Assembly (NCBI GenBank): GCA_023014365.1
Contig: JAEBUN010000006.1
Location: forward strand, 1,488,001 to 1,552,000
Length of the DNA stretch: 64,000 nt
Origin: Lepiota brunneoincarnata
Taxonomy: Eukaryota > Basidiomycota > Agaricomycetes > Agaricales > Agaricaceae
Direction of reading: 5' to 3'
Of this stretch, positions 10,844 to 24,560 are shown in pieces. The notes under the pieces are model-generated. The model saw only the letters and a list, made by a program, of their open reading frames with translations. It was not told the origin of the DNA and made no database searches. The translations under genes and the position numbers were made by a program. Numbering within the stretch: the stretch's first letter is position 1; every line of letters starts with the position of its first letter.

Positions 10844-13800
10844 CTATTCTTCTTGGGGAACATTCAGTTGAAGTGCAATCTTCTTGAGAAGAGACTCGAA
10901 CGATGCCAGTTTCTCCTCAACCTTTGTCTCCAGATTGGCCATTCTAGTGTCTAGTTCTGTTAACCCTTCTTTAACAGAGCTTTCCATATCACTGATTCTC
11001 GCCATGGTAGGATCCACCTTCTCACGTTCGAATTGTTCGGGCAACAAGTTGTGAAGTCGAAGGAGAGGGTGATCAGTGCGGTGCGAGGGATTTTTGGGAT
11101 CACTCCCCAACGGAGAGACGCCCTTCTTCTCGCAATCCTCGCATATCAAAACATCAGATGCTGAAGCTGGATTGAGACGAGTGGGTATTAAGCGACTAGA
11201 GAAAACACCTACCACAAGTGATACAAGCCCAACAAGGAATAGTCACTGGCTTTGTGCAGCAGCTACACTGCAATTCCGGATGATTTCCCGACGATGTTAC
11301 TTGATGCTCCCCTATCCCAGGATTATCACTCTGACTACTCCTAGGGGATGCATCTATCAAGGCCTTCTTCAAACGTTCCGCCATGGATCTCGCTTCCTGG
11401 ATCAGCCAAGAGAAAGCGTATGGCTGCGTGTAACGGCGAGATCTGATCAAGCGTATGGTCGACGGTATGAATGAAGCCATCGCGCTTGGCCGATTTGTCT
11501 ATGCATTGAGGGCAAAGGTCGAAGGTATTGGACATTTCCGGGTCAATGCACGTCAAGCAAACGAAATCAACATCGAGGATAGCCCGAGAGCAACCATCGC
11601 AAGAAAAGGAACTGGAGGTGGAATGATCAATCTCAATCAACTGGATCCGCCTGGCAAGACGACGTACTAGTGGAACGACATCCTTTCGAGTGCCCAGGTT
11701 GCAGATGCTACACATGGGTTGATGTTGGATGGAGGTAGACGATACCGAACATCATGAAACACCGCTAAGTCATCTGCGCTCAAAGGATTTGGTTGGGAAA
11801 ACCCGAAACCCATGAGTCGATCCCTTGTGTAAAGATCGAGGAACCTGCGACGGTCATTACACCAGGCACGGATAGTACTCCGGCACCAGAGTCGATTTCG
11901 CACAAGATGCAAGACAGCCGCGCGAACGAAATCCCAGCGGGACTTTGCGTTAATTTGCACCCCAGAGTCTGGAAGGTCCCAAAATCCAACCACCTCAACA
12001 GGTGACCTTCGAAAAACGAACCTCGGCATACTTTCTGGGGGGATTAGTTGCGAGTCGGTGGGAGAGCCTGAGGCATCAGTGTCCGCAGACTCTGCGGCAG
12101 TCAACGGCTGGTCCTGACATGGAGGTTGAAGAGAAAATGGGTGGTCATCATAGCCTTTCCTGGCCTCGTCTTTCTGCTCAAACATCAGCCAGTTTCCGAC
12201 AAGAGTCTCGCTGTCTATAATGAACTTTCCAACAACCCTGATGCACAAGACTTCAGCATTGAATGGCAACAAGATGTCGAACTCCTCAACTCCATCAACT
12301 GTGCGTCGACGCCCATGCGCCTCGTGCTTTGCTAAGTATGTTACGGCATAGCCGTTAAGCGCTTGATTATCTTCAGGGTCGAAAACAATCTTGAGCTGTG
12401 CTAGTCCAAAGAGCAGAAAAGGGTCAGCGGTCGTTTCGCTCCTGGCCCAAAGGTGACCGGTCCAAAATCCATCCATTTTGCCAGTGAGAGGATTTGTGTC
12501 GAAGGAGTGGCGTGGCCACTCGAGTAGCTCATCCATGACGTCTATCCGACCAGGGGATTCGGATGAGAATAATGGTTTGGCGGCTTCGGGCGCTTCAATA
12601 ATTGCGTTCTCAATGGCCTCATTTTTGGTCGGTGAGGTATCCTCCCAGCTCATAACGAGACTGAGTTCCGGCCCATAGGCATAGGGAATCTGGGCGCCAA
12701 AATCTTGAATGTTGTAGTCGTGGAACTAGAAACGCTCGATTCTTGGTGGGAAAGCAGGGACTTGCAAGCATCATGCTTACCATCCCCAGCGAGAAACTTT
12801 CCAAATGTGCACTCAAATCTACACGTGCCTGTTTGTAGATCGCTGTACATAATGGCTTGTGAATGTCTCGAGGTGCTTGTGGGCGATCAGACTGACCTCT
12901 AAGACTATCGATTCGCTGCCTGACGACATCAAAGATCGAATCGAGAGAAACGGTCATCCGCGAAAATTCGTCTTCATCGACAATACGCTTTTGAGCATAG
13001 TGGACGGCTCCAAGGTGCCGCTTAAGGATCAGATAGAGGAGAGGGAATAGATACTATTTTGATATAAGTTGCTGTATGGGTATAGATAGGAAATAGAACT
13101 GACACGTTCGATCCTTCCGGGACCAGTTATGATCATAACGGTGCCAGGACTGTCTAAGTCGTAACCAATCTGTTCCAGATTCCGTTTCAGCCTTTCCTCC
13201 TCCACCGTTGTATACTCGTGGGTAATGGAGTGAAGCTCAGGAGCTATTGAGTCGTACTCGTGTACCACTTCAGTTGATTTCAAGATGAGATGAGCACTCA
13301 GGATTGTGGGACCTGAGAGGTACAAGTCCACGAAAGATCGGTTGTCGGGGAGGATGTCCTGTCGAAGTCGATCCATTTCCTGCAAAATCAAAATGATCTT
13401 GTTCTTGTAGTCCGCGAGACTGCTCTCCCATCCTTTGCCGATATGAGCAAGTAAAATTAGGACACATGGCCAAGGCAGCTTACCCTTCGCCCAGAATGCA
13501 ATCCAAGTTAATAATCTATCTCGGGGAGTCAATAATTAGTAGAGGTGCAGGAAGGAACGCGGACGAACCCCCAACCCTTTGGACGCTCATTTGCGAACGT
13601 GTTAGCCTCTTTGATGCTGATGAAGCCTGTTCCGTCGTCATCAATGGCTTCCAAGATAGTACCAAGGTGTGCAACATTGATATATTGAAGGGCCCAGTGG
13701 TCACCGTGAAGCACTGGTCGCGATATCGGCAGCGTCAATAAACGACTAGTTGGAGTGATGTTGTTGTTGGGTGAGGGAATTTGAATTGTAAAGTTGTTTG

Positions 13801-15397
13801 GATGAGGGGTATTAACGGAAAACTGATCGGTGAAGTAATCGCGGAGAGCCAACACAAAATGGCGGGCCTTGACACTGCCTTTCCAACCCTTGAACACTGT
13901 TTTCAGAAAATGAGCCTTTAAAAAATGAGAATGGACGTACCATTTCCCTCCACAGGTTTCGTAGGTCCTGAAGCAATTCGTCATCGTGACATCACGGATA
14001 TTAAAAGTAAGTCCTCACGGCGTCAATTATTTTGTCATGCGTTCCCGCCGCGAAGGCACTCGCGATATACTGCTCTTGTCTATCCAAAGCATCCAAAATA
14101 TTCCGACTTTGAATCTCGAGTTTGCGGTCGAAAATCGTAAAGTTTCGTTCGAAGACAACGTTAAGATCCTCTGCAACCTCTTTCTGCAACTTCTCCCGGA
14201 CGGAATCCAATTCCGACTTTCCACCAGAGCGAGCTTTATCCGAAAGGTTCCCCAATGTCTCCTCTGACTTTTCGACAAGTGCCTGGACTAGGTCATTGCG
14301 TTCGACGACGGCTTCTGGGCCACCACTTTTTCGAATAAACTCCATTACCTCCTTCTCACGGGCAGTATCGAGCTTTCGGAAAATGTTCATGAGCATGTTG
14401 AGATTCCCTTGGATCGATTCTAACTGTGATGATTGTATGTCTAGCTTCACATTGGCTGCATCAACACCTAGGGCGATGTGGACTGTAAGGGCCTTGTCAA
14501 AGGTCGTCTTTGTATCCCATGAATTTTGCTGCAAAACCGGCAAGGCGCTCTTCGTATATCTTCGACTTGAGTGTTTTGGCTGTATGAAGTGAGCTACCTA
14601 TCCCATCGCCTTGGGACCACAATACGTACCAATAAAACTCTTCTTCAGATAAACATCACATGCAGACCCACATCCTTTGATATCGCGGGCGATCTGTTCC
14701 ATCAGTGGCTGCATCCGATCCTTCAGCACCCTGCCGTCCGGCGCCACTTCGTCGGGGTCCTTGATTCGACGTAGCCTATAGTGACGTTGGCATTGAGAGC
14801 AGAAAAGAAACGTCGACAAATGCTCACTGAAAGAGCGTACACATCATTTGTTGCATCTGTACCTTGACGGCCAGAACTTTTTCATTGTTCCCGCGTCTTG
14901 TCAGGTCCAGAGTCACGACCAACTTGAACGCAAAGACGGCAACTAATTCTTGTGTCAAAATCCGACTACTTCAAAGGAGTTTGAGGACGCACCTCCAACG
15001 AAGGGATGTACAGCACCAAGGGCATCAAGTCCATTTATGACGACCTTGACAGTTTCAGAGAAGCCAGTGATGGCGCTGTCGATGTTTTTGTTGTCGAGGG
15101 ATGCAAAACCAGCGGCAGCGCCACTGAGCAGCGCACTGTTGGCTGTGTAGAACTCATTTAGGAAAGCGAGCGTAGGAGATTCGGGTGTGCTTGAGATAGC
15201 ATTTCCTTTGGATCAGAACAACCAGTCAACTAGCAAGTTAGGACTTTAAGGGGAGTGGAACAGTGATAGTCTGACGAACCGAGTCTATCGAATGCCTGCT
15301 CCTTCTTGCCCGGTCCTTCCTCTGAGCTTTTGAGCGTCAGATATGCGTCCTTGAGAGCAGCGTCTGTGTCAGGAGGGGGCGGCTCGACAGATGACAT
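10844..15397 (-). CDS. large EF-hand / ZZ zinc-finger protein with N-terminal helical bundle
   Basis: About 14 exons, from ATG 15395-15397 to TAG 10844-10846. Well-phased exons: 15280-15397, 14993-15205, 14828-14942, 14630-14775, 14019-14579, 13941-13967, 13569-13888, 13484-13515, then from 13432 down; introns about 40-75 nt. The N-terminus (GLDALGALHPF, LAVKVQMQQMM) resembles the helical bundle found at the front of Agaricomycete NLR-like and HeLo-like proteins. A coiled region follows, then one EF-hand loop DDDGTGFISIKE (residues D1, D3, T5, S9, E12). A ZZ-type zinc finger lies near 11.45-11.65 kb (CDGC..., CLTC, CPQC, paired His), followed by a Cys-rich segment (CSCC, CWACITC, CEDC). The C-terminus is a coiled coil (MESSVKEGLTELDTRMANLE). 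Two 1-nt shifts are needed, near 14502 and 11445, so it may be a pseudogene or contain sequence errors. Function unknown; calcium-linked ubiquitin or scaffold roles are only guesses. Confidence 0.75.
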
Positions 15398-16464
<1,067 letters not shown>

Positions 16465-16681
16465 ATTGCAGGTCCTTCAGAGGAATACGCGGGTTTATTG
16501 AATGCTCACACTTGGCTTCTGTGCTCTAGCTTCGCTTCAATCCGACATTCGCTAATCCCATTTTGTCTAAGCCAACTCGGCTTTTGGACCCACATACCTT
16601 TAGTATCAAATATGCTTCCTCCCAATCTTAACGTGCGCGTAATGCGCCGAACGCCTTCCCAAAATGCCCTTGCTGTCGTTT

Positions 16682-16790
16682 ATCAAGTAATATACATTGG
16701 TTGACCGACAGATTGCTTTCTGAGTCAGCTTTCTTGTTAGCCCGTGTCGGGATATTCCCTTTGAACTTGAATTCCGTGGCCCAGGTGCGT
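16682..16790 (+). repeat. repeat shared with 10030-10140
   Basis: Second copy of the block found beside the short NKAP fragment. Here about 220 bp separate it from the end of the NKAP fragment. The frame continues LNSVAQVRILIDHLRPASI to about 16895 without known motifs. Confidence 0.6.
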
Positions 16791-16899
16791 ATTCTCATAG
16801 ACCACTTACGCCCGGCCTCAATCTTAGCACACAGGAAACAAGAATGGAGGTATAAAAAACGCCCTCTGGTCCCAAAATCTGCAATCCCAAGTTGACTAG

Positions 16900-19800
16900 A
16901 CGTCGCCACATCGATAGTGGCTACTTGCGCTTGTTGGACGGTCTAATAGGGACGGCCTTTAACCAAGTAACGCCCCCGCCATCCCTTCGAGAGACTCGAA
17001 CTGTTTTGTGAAAGGCCAGGGAGAAAAGCCTGAGGGCAGTAAGACCTATACCCTGAGATGCCCTGGCTCCTCGGCGGAGAAATGATGAATTCTATCGGAT
17101 CACTGCTAGCCGAAAGACAATGGCTGAGTTCTTGCATCTAGAGCAAGAAGTAGTTTATCAAGCACAACTTCTGGTTCAATCTACAGTGAACCCCAGCTTA
17201 TTTTGGGACCTAGGGAACGTCCTGAACATTCCGCTTGTCCGATTCCATGATCAGTAGCAGAAATCCATGGAAGTGGATTATAAAATACCAGCCATCAACT
17301 GTCCCCCATCCCCATAACCACTTCTCAAGAAACAATTCAGTGTTTTATGTGCTTTCCGCTCTTGTCACTCATCATCTCACGCTTTCCATGATATCGCATA
17401 AGTTTGCTGCCTCCCAACAAACCCATTGCTTGCGCGTTGGATGCACTGACGACAGCCGTGTTAGGCGTGGGATACGCTTCTATCGCCACCACTGCTATCC
17501 TTTTTACAGTGGCCCAAGTTTTGCTAGCGAACCCCGTACCCCAGACAATCATTTCTTGTTTGGTCATCGATGATCCGGTCTGTCATCGTGGACCGCAAAC
17601 CTTGTGTTGGCGAGGAATGCTTCCCCCTACAAGATGATAGTGGTTGTTTGGAATGCTGCCGATTTACGTATTGAGAGAAGGGAAAGAGCCAGAGGGTCTC
17701 CCCGAAAATAGCTCCCAATGATAATGTAACGTGAATGAACTCACAAATTGAAAGAAGCTCTGAGGATAGTTCCCCCCCATTAATGTTTCACTTGAGCAAT
17801 ACAAGCTTCCATACACTTAGGCTGGGGACCTGGTTCTCGAACACTGTGGATCTACTGGAGCGTCTAACTCCATCACCCGAGGTTGACAACCTCCAGCAGC
17901 TTGCTCTCTGACAGTGCCTGTGATACGTGCTATATGCTGGGATTGACTTCTGTCCTATCATCTGACTTCCGAGACTCTGTTCCAATCCGTGCTTCAACCA
18001 CTTCTCGAGCTACTCCCTTCCGCATCAATCATGTCAGAATAAGTAAGTCGCAACGGGCCTTCTCGTAGTCGCAAGAACCCCACCGGACCTTGTTACATTA
18101 CAAAGCATAGGAACATGGCCCTAAAAATATCTTATATCTAGAAGCTGGTTGGTACGCGCTAACTTATATCCCTGGTTTAGTGCCCTCATGCATACATTTC
18201 GTCCCCAAGCTTTGTGCATTATCACTGTTATCCTGCCATCCCGGCGCAGCAGAGACTCATCAATCCAAAATGGACATACTCGATAGTATCCAGGCCTTAG
18301 GGCTGGTTCTGGTTATCGGCAGTGCTGGTCCATCGTCTAGAACCCGAGGGCTGCGTGCAGTGAGAAGACGCAGTGGGTCAAAAACCGCCGGGTACGGTTG
18401 CTATAACAAGGATTAGCTTAGACTCTTGTATCAGGAACTAGAATCTTATATATGGCTAGTGACGATTGATTGCCGCACCATTACTGAGTTCTACCATCGC
18501 AACGGACTCCACTGACGTGAGACTGACCGGTTTTTTTGTATTAATGTATTCGATTCACGACCAGAACATTTGGCATAGCGTTTCTCCAGGACGACACTTG
18601 ACTTCTGAATTTACACGAAGTCCGTAGAGAGATGTAGCTGTCTGAGTCCGACGTCAGGTCCCGTTTGGGGTAAATTGATTCAACGCTTATTCTTGACTTC
18701 TAGCTTCGGCTCAATTTGACGCTCACTAGCGCTCACTATTCAAATGGCATCCTGACTAACCTGGCACTAGACACCTTCAATGCCGGAGCATCCATTTTAA
18801 AAGGACGGCCAAAGGAACTTACGACACTCACGCCCCAGAATTTGCAGCAGTTAGCTTTGGAGGCAGATTTCACTGGTAAATCCTTGCATGATAACCAACA
18901 CTATAGGGCTTGCCCTCGCACCCATATCTCTCCTCCCTTCGATGGTTCATGATTATCAGTGGGCTCCCGCCTCTCGGGGAACGTCAGCTGTTAAGGATAT
19001 GTAAAAGTAAGCACGTCCATTACCCTGGTTATTGATGTTTGTTTGACTACCCAATGCAGCGTTGACGCGGACCTTGGCACTTGGCTTGCAGGGCATTTTC
19101 CTGTGTATTATCAACCTTGCTACACCGGAAACAGCTGACTACCAGCGTAATATTCAGCGACTGCAGCTCCCGAGCCCGATTGAGCGATTGCATCATTTCG
19201 CATCATCGAGGGTTAAACGTTAATGTCCAACGATCTCCCGACTTTGGGCCGTGTATACTCTTACAGTCCCGAAAGCCCGACCACCCTCATGAAGAACGCT
19301 CTCTCATTGCGTCTTCATGGATCATAATATCACGCTAAACTCGCAACGTGCGATTTTCTGACAATTTGTTGTGATGTATATCATGATATTCTCGAACAAC
19401 TGTGTCCTGGACTCAATTACAGCTGCTGCGATAGGTCTCCCTTTGGTAATGTGCATGGAGGTTCCTTCGAACATGCCACTTGGCACTCCCAGGGTCGGAG
19501 TTTGGGTACTTGCGAAAGGAAACTCGGCTGGCTGTTCGGATTAATTCCTGTAAGGTGAGACACGATTTTCGATAGCGGGGGGAAGGCTGATGGCGAGTGA
19601 TGCAAAGTATCCAGGACGCGACACGCTAGTCTGAGAATTAGGTGAATTTTCACTTGGACTGGACCCACATTGTTATGCAAGCGCATTCATTTGGGTGGCG
19701 TCATTCACGCGCTAAGACAACTCCTCCAAGGCTAGGGGAAAGCAGATGACTCACCACGCCACGCCGGGGCGAGGGGTCGCAGAAATTTCGTGGAATTTCA

Positions 19801-21250
19801 GACGGACATGCAGGTATGAAAAGACTACACCTGGGGCATCTGGTTCCCCACCTCTCCTGACTTTGATCGAACCACTCACTACCATGCGCACTTGGCGACT
19901 AACTTGGCATCGTTCACTCCTACTAGACAGGGTGCTGGTTGCGACGTTAGCCTCAGTGATCAGGCCTAGGACATTTCTTCATGGGGTGTGTGCTCTGCCG
20001 CTCTCTCCCAATGTCGTCGATTGTTCATTGTCTGCAGATATAGATGGTTCTCGGCGATCAACAGATAATTCTAACACGATGTCTACTGTCCGTCGTCGGT
20101 GGAACAAACGCTGACCGTTCGCCGTCATATAAATTTGACCCTCATTACGCGTTTTGTCATTCAATCTGATCTTGGCTGTGTAGTGAAGGGCAAATACCCT
20201 GGATCGCACGATCCTTTCCGTAGGTGACGATCTCTCATACAACGACCGACATCGCCGAGCACAAACCGACTCTGCAGCGGCCTAATGAGATAGCCTTAGG
20301 CTGAAGTAGGGCCGAGGCATAACGACCGTAAGTTGGCTGCCATTAAACATTCTCGCCACCGCAATGAGCTCAATGCTTGAACATCAGGCAACATCGTCAC
20401 TCATTCTCAGTGGTCGCCCAGCCCTTCGCCACTGCTAACTTTGAATCAGTTTGGTAGGCGGTAGCTCGACGGGATGGCTGCGGCTGAGGATTGGCAAGAG
20501 CCGACCGACCGTATGTGTTGTTTCGTCCGTTGATCTACATTTTTATTTATGCGTTGGTATAGGGTACCGAGGTTTGCTTGTGCAAGCAGGCTGTTCTGTG
20601 ACGATTACATTCCTTTCCATACCACCACTTCTCGCACATTGCTCTTTTTCTCTCTCCTCCGTTGCAGCAGTTCTGCCTGTCGAGAAAGCACTGGCGGTAG
20701 TGGGGGCTTCGATTACTCCAAGGTTGATATCTCGCACACCACAGCTGCTCCCAGTGGTCGAGCTCTCCTGGGGCTGTGGTGGGCGTGTCTGTCGACGGGG
20801 TGCCTGCGTGAGACGAAGGACGGCTGTTGCATTCATAATCATCCTCCCCTCTGTCACCCTCTGGGGGTCATGGTCGCAGGAGACTGACAGTGTCCTATCG
20901 CACATTGCAGGTGATTTTTACTTGAAAACAGAAAAAAAAAGAATTCCAAGTTACCTTTTTAAAACTTCTTTTCCACCATTTTTTCCCGGGGAGGGGTCTC
21001 TTGATCCTCGTGCTCCCTTGCCGTTGGGCCCCGGGCTTAAGATTGTGTCGGTAAGCGCAGTCGTACCAAAGCACGTCAATCCATCCTCCATCAGTAGCTC
21101 CGTTGATTTATACCATTGATGTACCTTCGTCTTTGGAATGACATTGAAACTTTGAACTTTGAATGTTCTTGAACTGATCGGATAGATATAAATCAGGTAA
21201 TGTCCAATGTGAGCTACGTCCGAACACGAGAGTCACAGCTGCAAGAGGCC
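16900..21250. other. 4.3 kb with no recognised gene
   Basis: Only isolated frames are seen. A TATA-like ATTATAAAATACC at 17277 precedes a hydrophobic frame (17404-17637). Two places encode a similar peptide ending NLQQLAL (near 17895 and 18845), suggesting repeat debris. The longest frame is 20451-21119 (plus, 222 codons); it is Ser/Leu/Val-rich with no family signature. Base composition is less AT-rich than the retroelements. Nothing here supports a confident gene. Confidence 0.35.
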
Positions 21251-21325
21251 CCAGTTTGGTGCAAGGTAAGCACTCGGCCTGTCACCATACTCGAGACCAT
21301 GTTTCAGAGTTTAGTGTAAGGAGAT

Positions 21326-22719
21326 TGTCCGGAGAATCAGGAAGCCATGGTGTCATGGTGGGGATAATTGGATTCAAATTGGGTCAGGGAATATATACGA
21401 AGGGATCAAGTCCCATATCACCAATGATGATAGCCGTGCGCTCAACATTTCGATTCCCCACCCTCCCCACCCTCTCCAAATGATCCAATCCTGTGAGCTT
21501 GACGGCTGAAACGCGATGGAGTTCTGGTCATCACAGGGTTTCTAAATTGGGCACCTCTCGAGATCCGTTCATGGATAACGAGGGCGAGGATGGATCGAAA
21601 GAGGCCACAACGTATGCGAGGGTGAGTCCTGGATCTGATGCACCCAGGTGCTGCCAACAGTCCCGGTAGCACTTTATTCTTACCAGTTTATTTTTTGGAG
21701 GGCGGAATCATGGGTGTGTAGACCCTGCATAAGCTGTGGTGACCGGGATCATTGGATCAATGATAGTGTGGCCAGATTAAACAGCCTTTAGGCGAGGGTT
21801 TGCCTCGCTAGGGCAAGATCTACCGCGGTCAACCCAACCATCGCTTCGGGTCCTCCGAAGGTTTCACCCTTACTTCTTCGACAGAACCTTAGATATATCA
21901 CTGCTCATTGAATCCCGAGTGATGGAAAATGTCCTTTTGACAGGTCCTACATTGCCTAGTGCTCCACTTGGTCTCCGAGTGTCGTGTTTAGTTCCACACT
22001 GTGAGGTATTGTTCAAAAGCCATAGAGAAGAGTCACTGCATGGCTCGATGACGTTCTCAGCACGCCGTCAATTTATATCTGAAATGCCCTCATCGGACAC
22101 TTATCTGCATTGTATTCCACTGAGGTACAGGCCGATTGGAGGTTCGTGCACTGATATCAGAGGTTCTATCAGATCTCCCTGGAACATCTGCAGAAAGGAC
22201 AAGAACACAAAGAGGCACAACTGCCAAGTAGCTCCGCAATACCAGATCGTCGGACAGAACCATGGAAATTCCTGGTGGATTACAGCATCATGGCCACTCA
22301 AGCCCATTCAAGCTGTGCAGCCAGCCCTCTGTGTGGGAGGGAGTTTTACTTGATGGCCCGATTATACTCTGTAACCGGTAGTTACATACATATCTCGATA
22401 CCCTTACTCGACCACTATTCTAATCTTAGAGACCGTTCGGATTCATTCTGACCTGTGCTTCTGAGTGTACTCAACTTCGGATCGCGAACACGTTTCATAC
22501 TGCATATTATAATTCCTGAGTCACACATATCCAAAACTGTGATCTGATGAATGCAGTATAGATCAATGGATCTTCGCTGATGGGAAAACAATGGTGTCCG
22601 TACAACTGCCATTGGGGTTAAAGATGCATAAAATAAGGACACAATATACTACAACAGAGGTTGCTGGAGTACGAGATCGTGGGGAGCAGTTCCAACCGGC
22701 GGAACCAACAGACCATTTC
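21326..22719. repeat. 7-TM locus spacer repeat, copy 1
   Basis: This region matches 24545-26231 with scattered indels. It begins at sequence equivalent to the start of the 7-TM gene (ATCAGGAAGCCATGG), and shares TGGAGTTCTGGTCATCACAG and CAAAAGCCATAGAGAAGAG. It is the promoter/spacer half of a duplicated unit whose gene half has been lost on the left side. Confidence 0.75.
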
Positions 22720-23780
22720 TCATATATTTTCTAGTGGCAGATTCTCACCCTCAACCGCTTGCTGCATCCCGCCGAATGTCTTTCCCTCTGCGACCTGATA
22801 AATAATCAGAAAGGAAGCTATCGTCTGCATCAGGGGGAAAGAATAATATTGTTTCAATATCACCAGACAGTCAACACTTAGGTGATAATGTCTTCTCTTA
22901 CCTGACACGGAATCGTGACCTGGAACGCAAGGGTTCCAAAGGGTCGTCCAAGCAAATTCCCCACAACTGCCTTGACGTTGAACGGAATGCTCACAACAGC
23001 GGACTCGACAAGTATGGTGATAACACGAAGATGAGGTCGCGGCTTTGTCGCTTCGGGTAGTGCCAGCTTCACCATCCGTCTATGCTTGAGTAGGCGTACG
23101 GTGACGTACAAAGCCACGAAGAGGTTCAGTACAACAACCGATATCAAGGCGACAATGAATGCGGTGAAGCTGACAAGAACAGATCCGATGATTCCTGAGG
23201 CTAAAGTGTGATACATATAAGGATCGAGTTCAGGACTGTGGCGAGTAGAATACTAACTTGCTGTTGTGACCAGGAGCAATGCTGGAATGATCCATGAGAG
23301 GTGTTGGAATATTGAACTATCATCTGACCTCAAGGCTTGGTTGATCTTATAACATCTCCAAGCCTGTGTCGATTGCAAGGCCACTGTGCGTGATTACTTG
23401 GGGTCATAGTAGGTGGAAAAGCGACGCACGAGGAACCCGTCGCTCATCAACGAGATCAAAAGAGCGATTACGTTGAAATGGGTGGCGTACACGTTGATTG
23501 TGGGGTTGAGGTCTGGTCCCATAGCAAAGATGGCCATGGCAGTGAGGTGAACATTGTTGATTTCTACAGCGGTGTTCAATACCAGGAGAGTGAGTATGTA
23601 AAGTCGGAAGAATCTCTGTAGTTTCGACACCGATTTTGTATGTGGGCTCAGTGTGAGGAAGAGGCAGGCGATCCCGAGTGTGGCCACGACGCTGTAGCCG
23701 ATGGCAGCCAGTGCCATTCCGATGAACCACCATGTTTCAGACTCTAGTGCTATGGGGTTTTCAGAAAATCGGGAAGCCAT
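22720..23780 (-). CDS. 7-TM membrane protein, intact copy 1
   Basis: Four exons keep phase throughout: 23430-23780, 23258-23363, 22902-23200 and 22720-22824. They give 286 aa from ATG 23778-23780 to a TGA at 22720. All introns are GT-AG. Hydrophobic segments are evident: WWFIGMALAAIGYSVVATLG, LYILTLLVLNTAV, FNVIALLISLM, WIIPALLLVT, VSFTAFIVALISVVVLNLF, VITILVESAVV and LAFQVTIPCQTIASFLI. The basic loop KHRRMVK lies between TM5 and TM6. The overall pattern is that of Agaricomycete-specific 7-TM proteins of unknown function with a receptor-like topology. No ligand or G-protein motif can be named. Exon 1 alone looks like an open frame ending DPK*, but splicing at GTGCGT removes that stop, as in the paralogues. 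Confidence 0.82.
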
Positions 23781-24045
23781 AGTGTTGGGGCGGGGATAGT
23801 TACAGTATATCCCGATTGCGCTGGAAGATATATATGAACGGGTCAAGTCCCACATCAATGATGATAGCTCAGCGCTCAGCACTCATTGGCTCTTCCAACT
23901 CGGAGCAATTCAATGTTGTGAGCTTTGCGGTTGACACCTGATGAAGTTTTAGGTCATCACAGGGTTCCTAGATCATGATCTAGGATCGCTCCAACCCTTT
24001 CGTAAAAGACGACCGAGCTCAGGGAATTGGCAGATAAAATACCAA

Positions 24046-24560
24046 CTCGCTACTGCCACCAGGAGAAATGCTGGAATGATCCATGAGAGATGTTGGAGTA
24101 TTGAATCGTCACCCGACCTTAAAGCTTCATTGATCTTATAATATATCCAAGCCTATTTCAATTGCAAGGCCATACAGCTGACTACTTGAGGTCATGGTAA
24201 CATAAGCGAAAAGCGACGCACGAGGAGCCCATCGCTCATCAACAAGATCAAAAACAGCAATTACGTTGGAATGGGTGATATACACGGTAGTTACGGGGTC
24301 GAGATCTGGTCCGATGTCAAAGATAGCGATGGCAGTGAGCTGAATATTGCTGATTTTAAAGACTGTATTCAACACCAGCAGGATGAATATGTACAGTCGG
24401 AAGAAGCTCTGCATTCGCAGTGCTGGTTGTGTCTGTGGGCTCAGTGCGAGGATGAGGCAAGTGATCCCAGGGTTGACCACGACACCATACTTAGCTGATG
24501 GCAGCCGGCACCGTTCCAGTGAACCACCATATTTCAGACTTGTCAGAAAATCAGGAAGTC
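24046..24560 (-). pseudogene. 7-TM gene remnant, copy 2
   Basis: Equivalent to exons 1 and 2 of the intact copy: RMQSFFRLYIFILLVLNTVF, then SHTVIAVFDL-type TM3 remnants, then the exon-2 block LSWIIPAFLLVA. The start codon region carries a deletion and the exons for the last three membrane segments are absent, replaced by spacer sequence at 24046. It lies between copy 1 and copy 3 on the same strand. Confidence 0.78.

Noticed and set aside
17404..17637. Possible small secreted or hydrophobin-like protein
   Set aside because: It lacks the eight-cysteine pattern and a coherent exon structure; the hydrophobic run alone is not enough.
20451..21119. 222-codon plus-strand frame
   Set aside because: No recognisable motif, overlapping frames on both strands are equally open, and there is no splice or promoter context. 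Kept only as a note in the gene-poor stretch.
23394..23882. 7-TM copy 1 ending at DPK* as a 3-TM protein
   Set aside because: A GT-AG intron from the GTGCGT donor to ACACAG removes the stop in all three paralogues and continues the membrane protein in phase.
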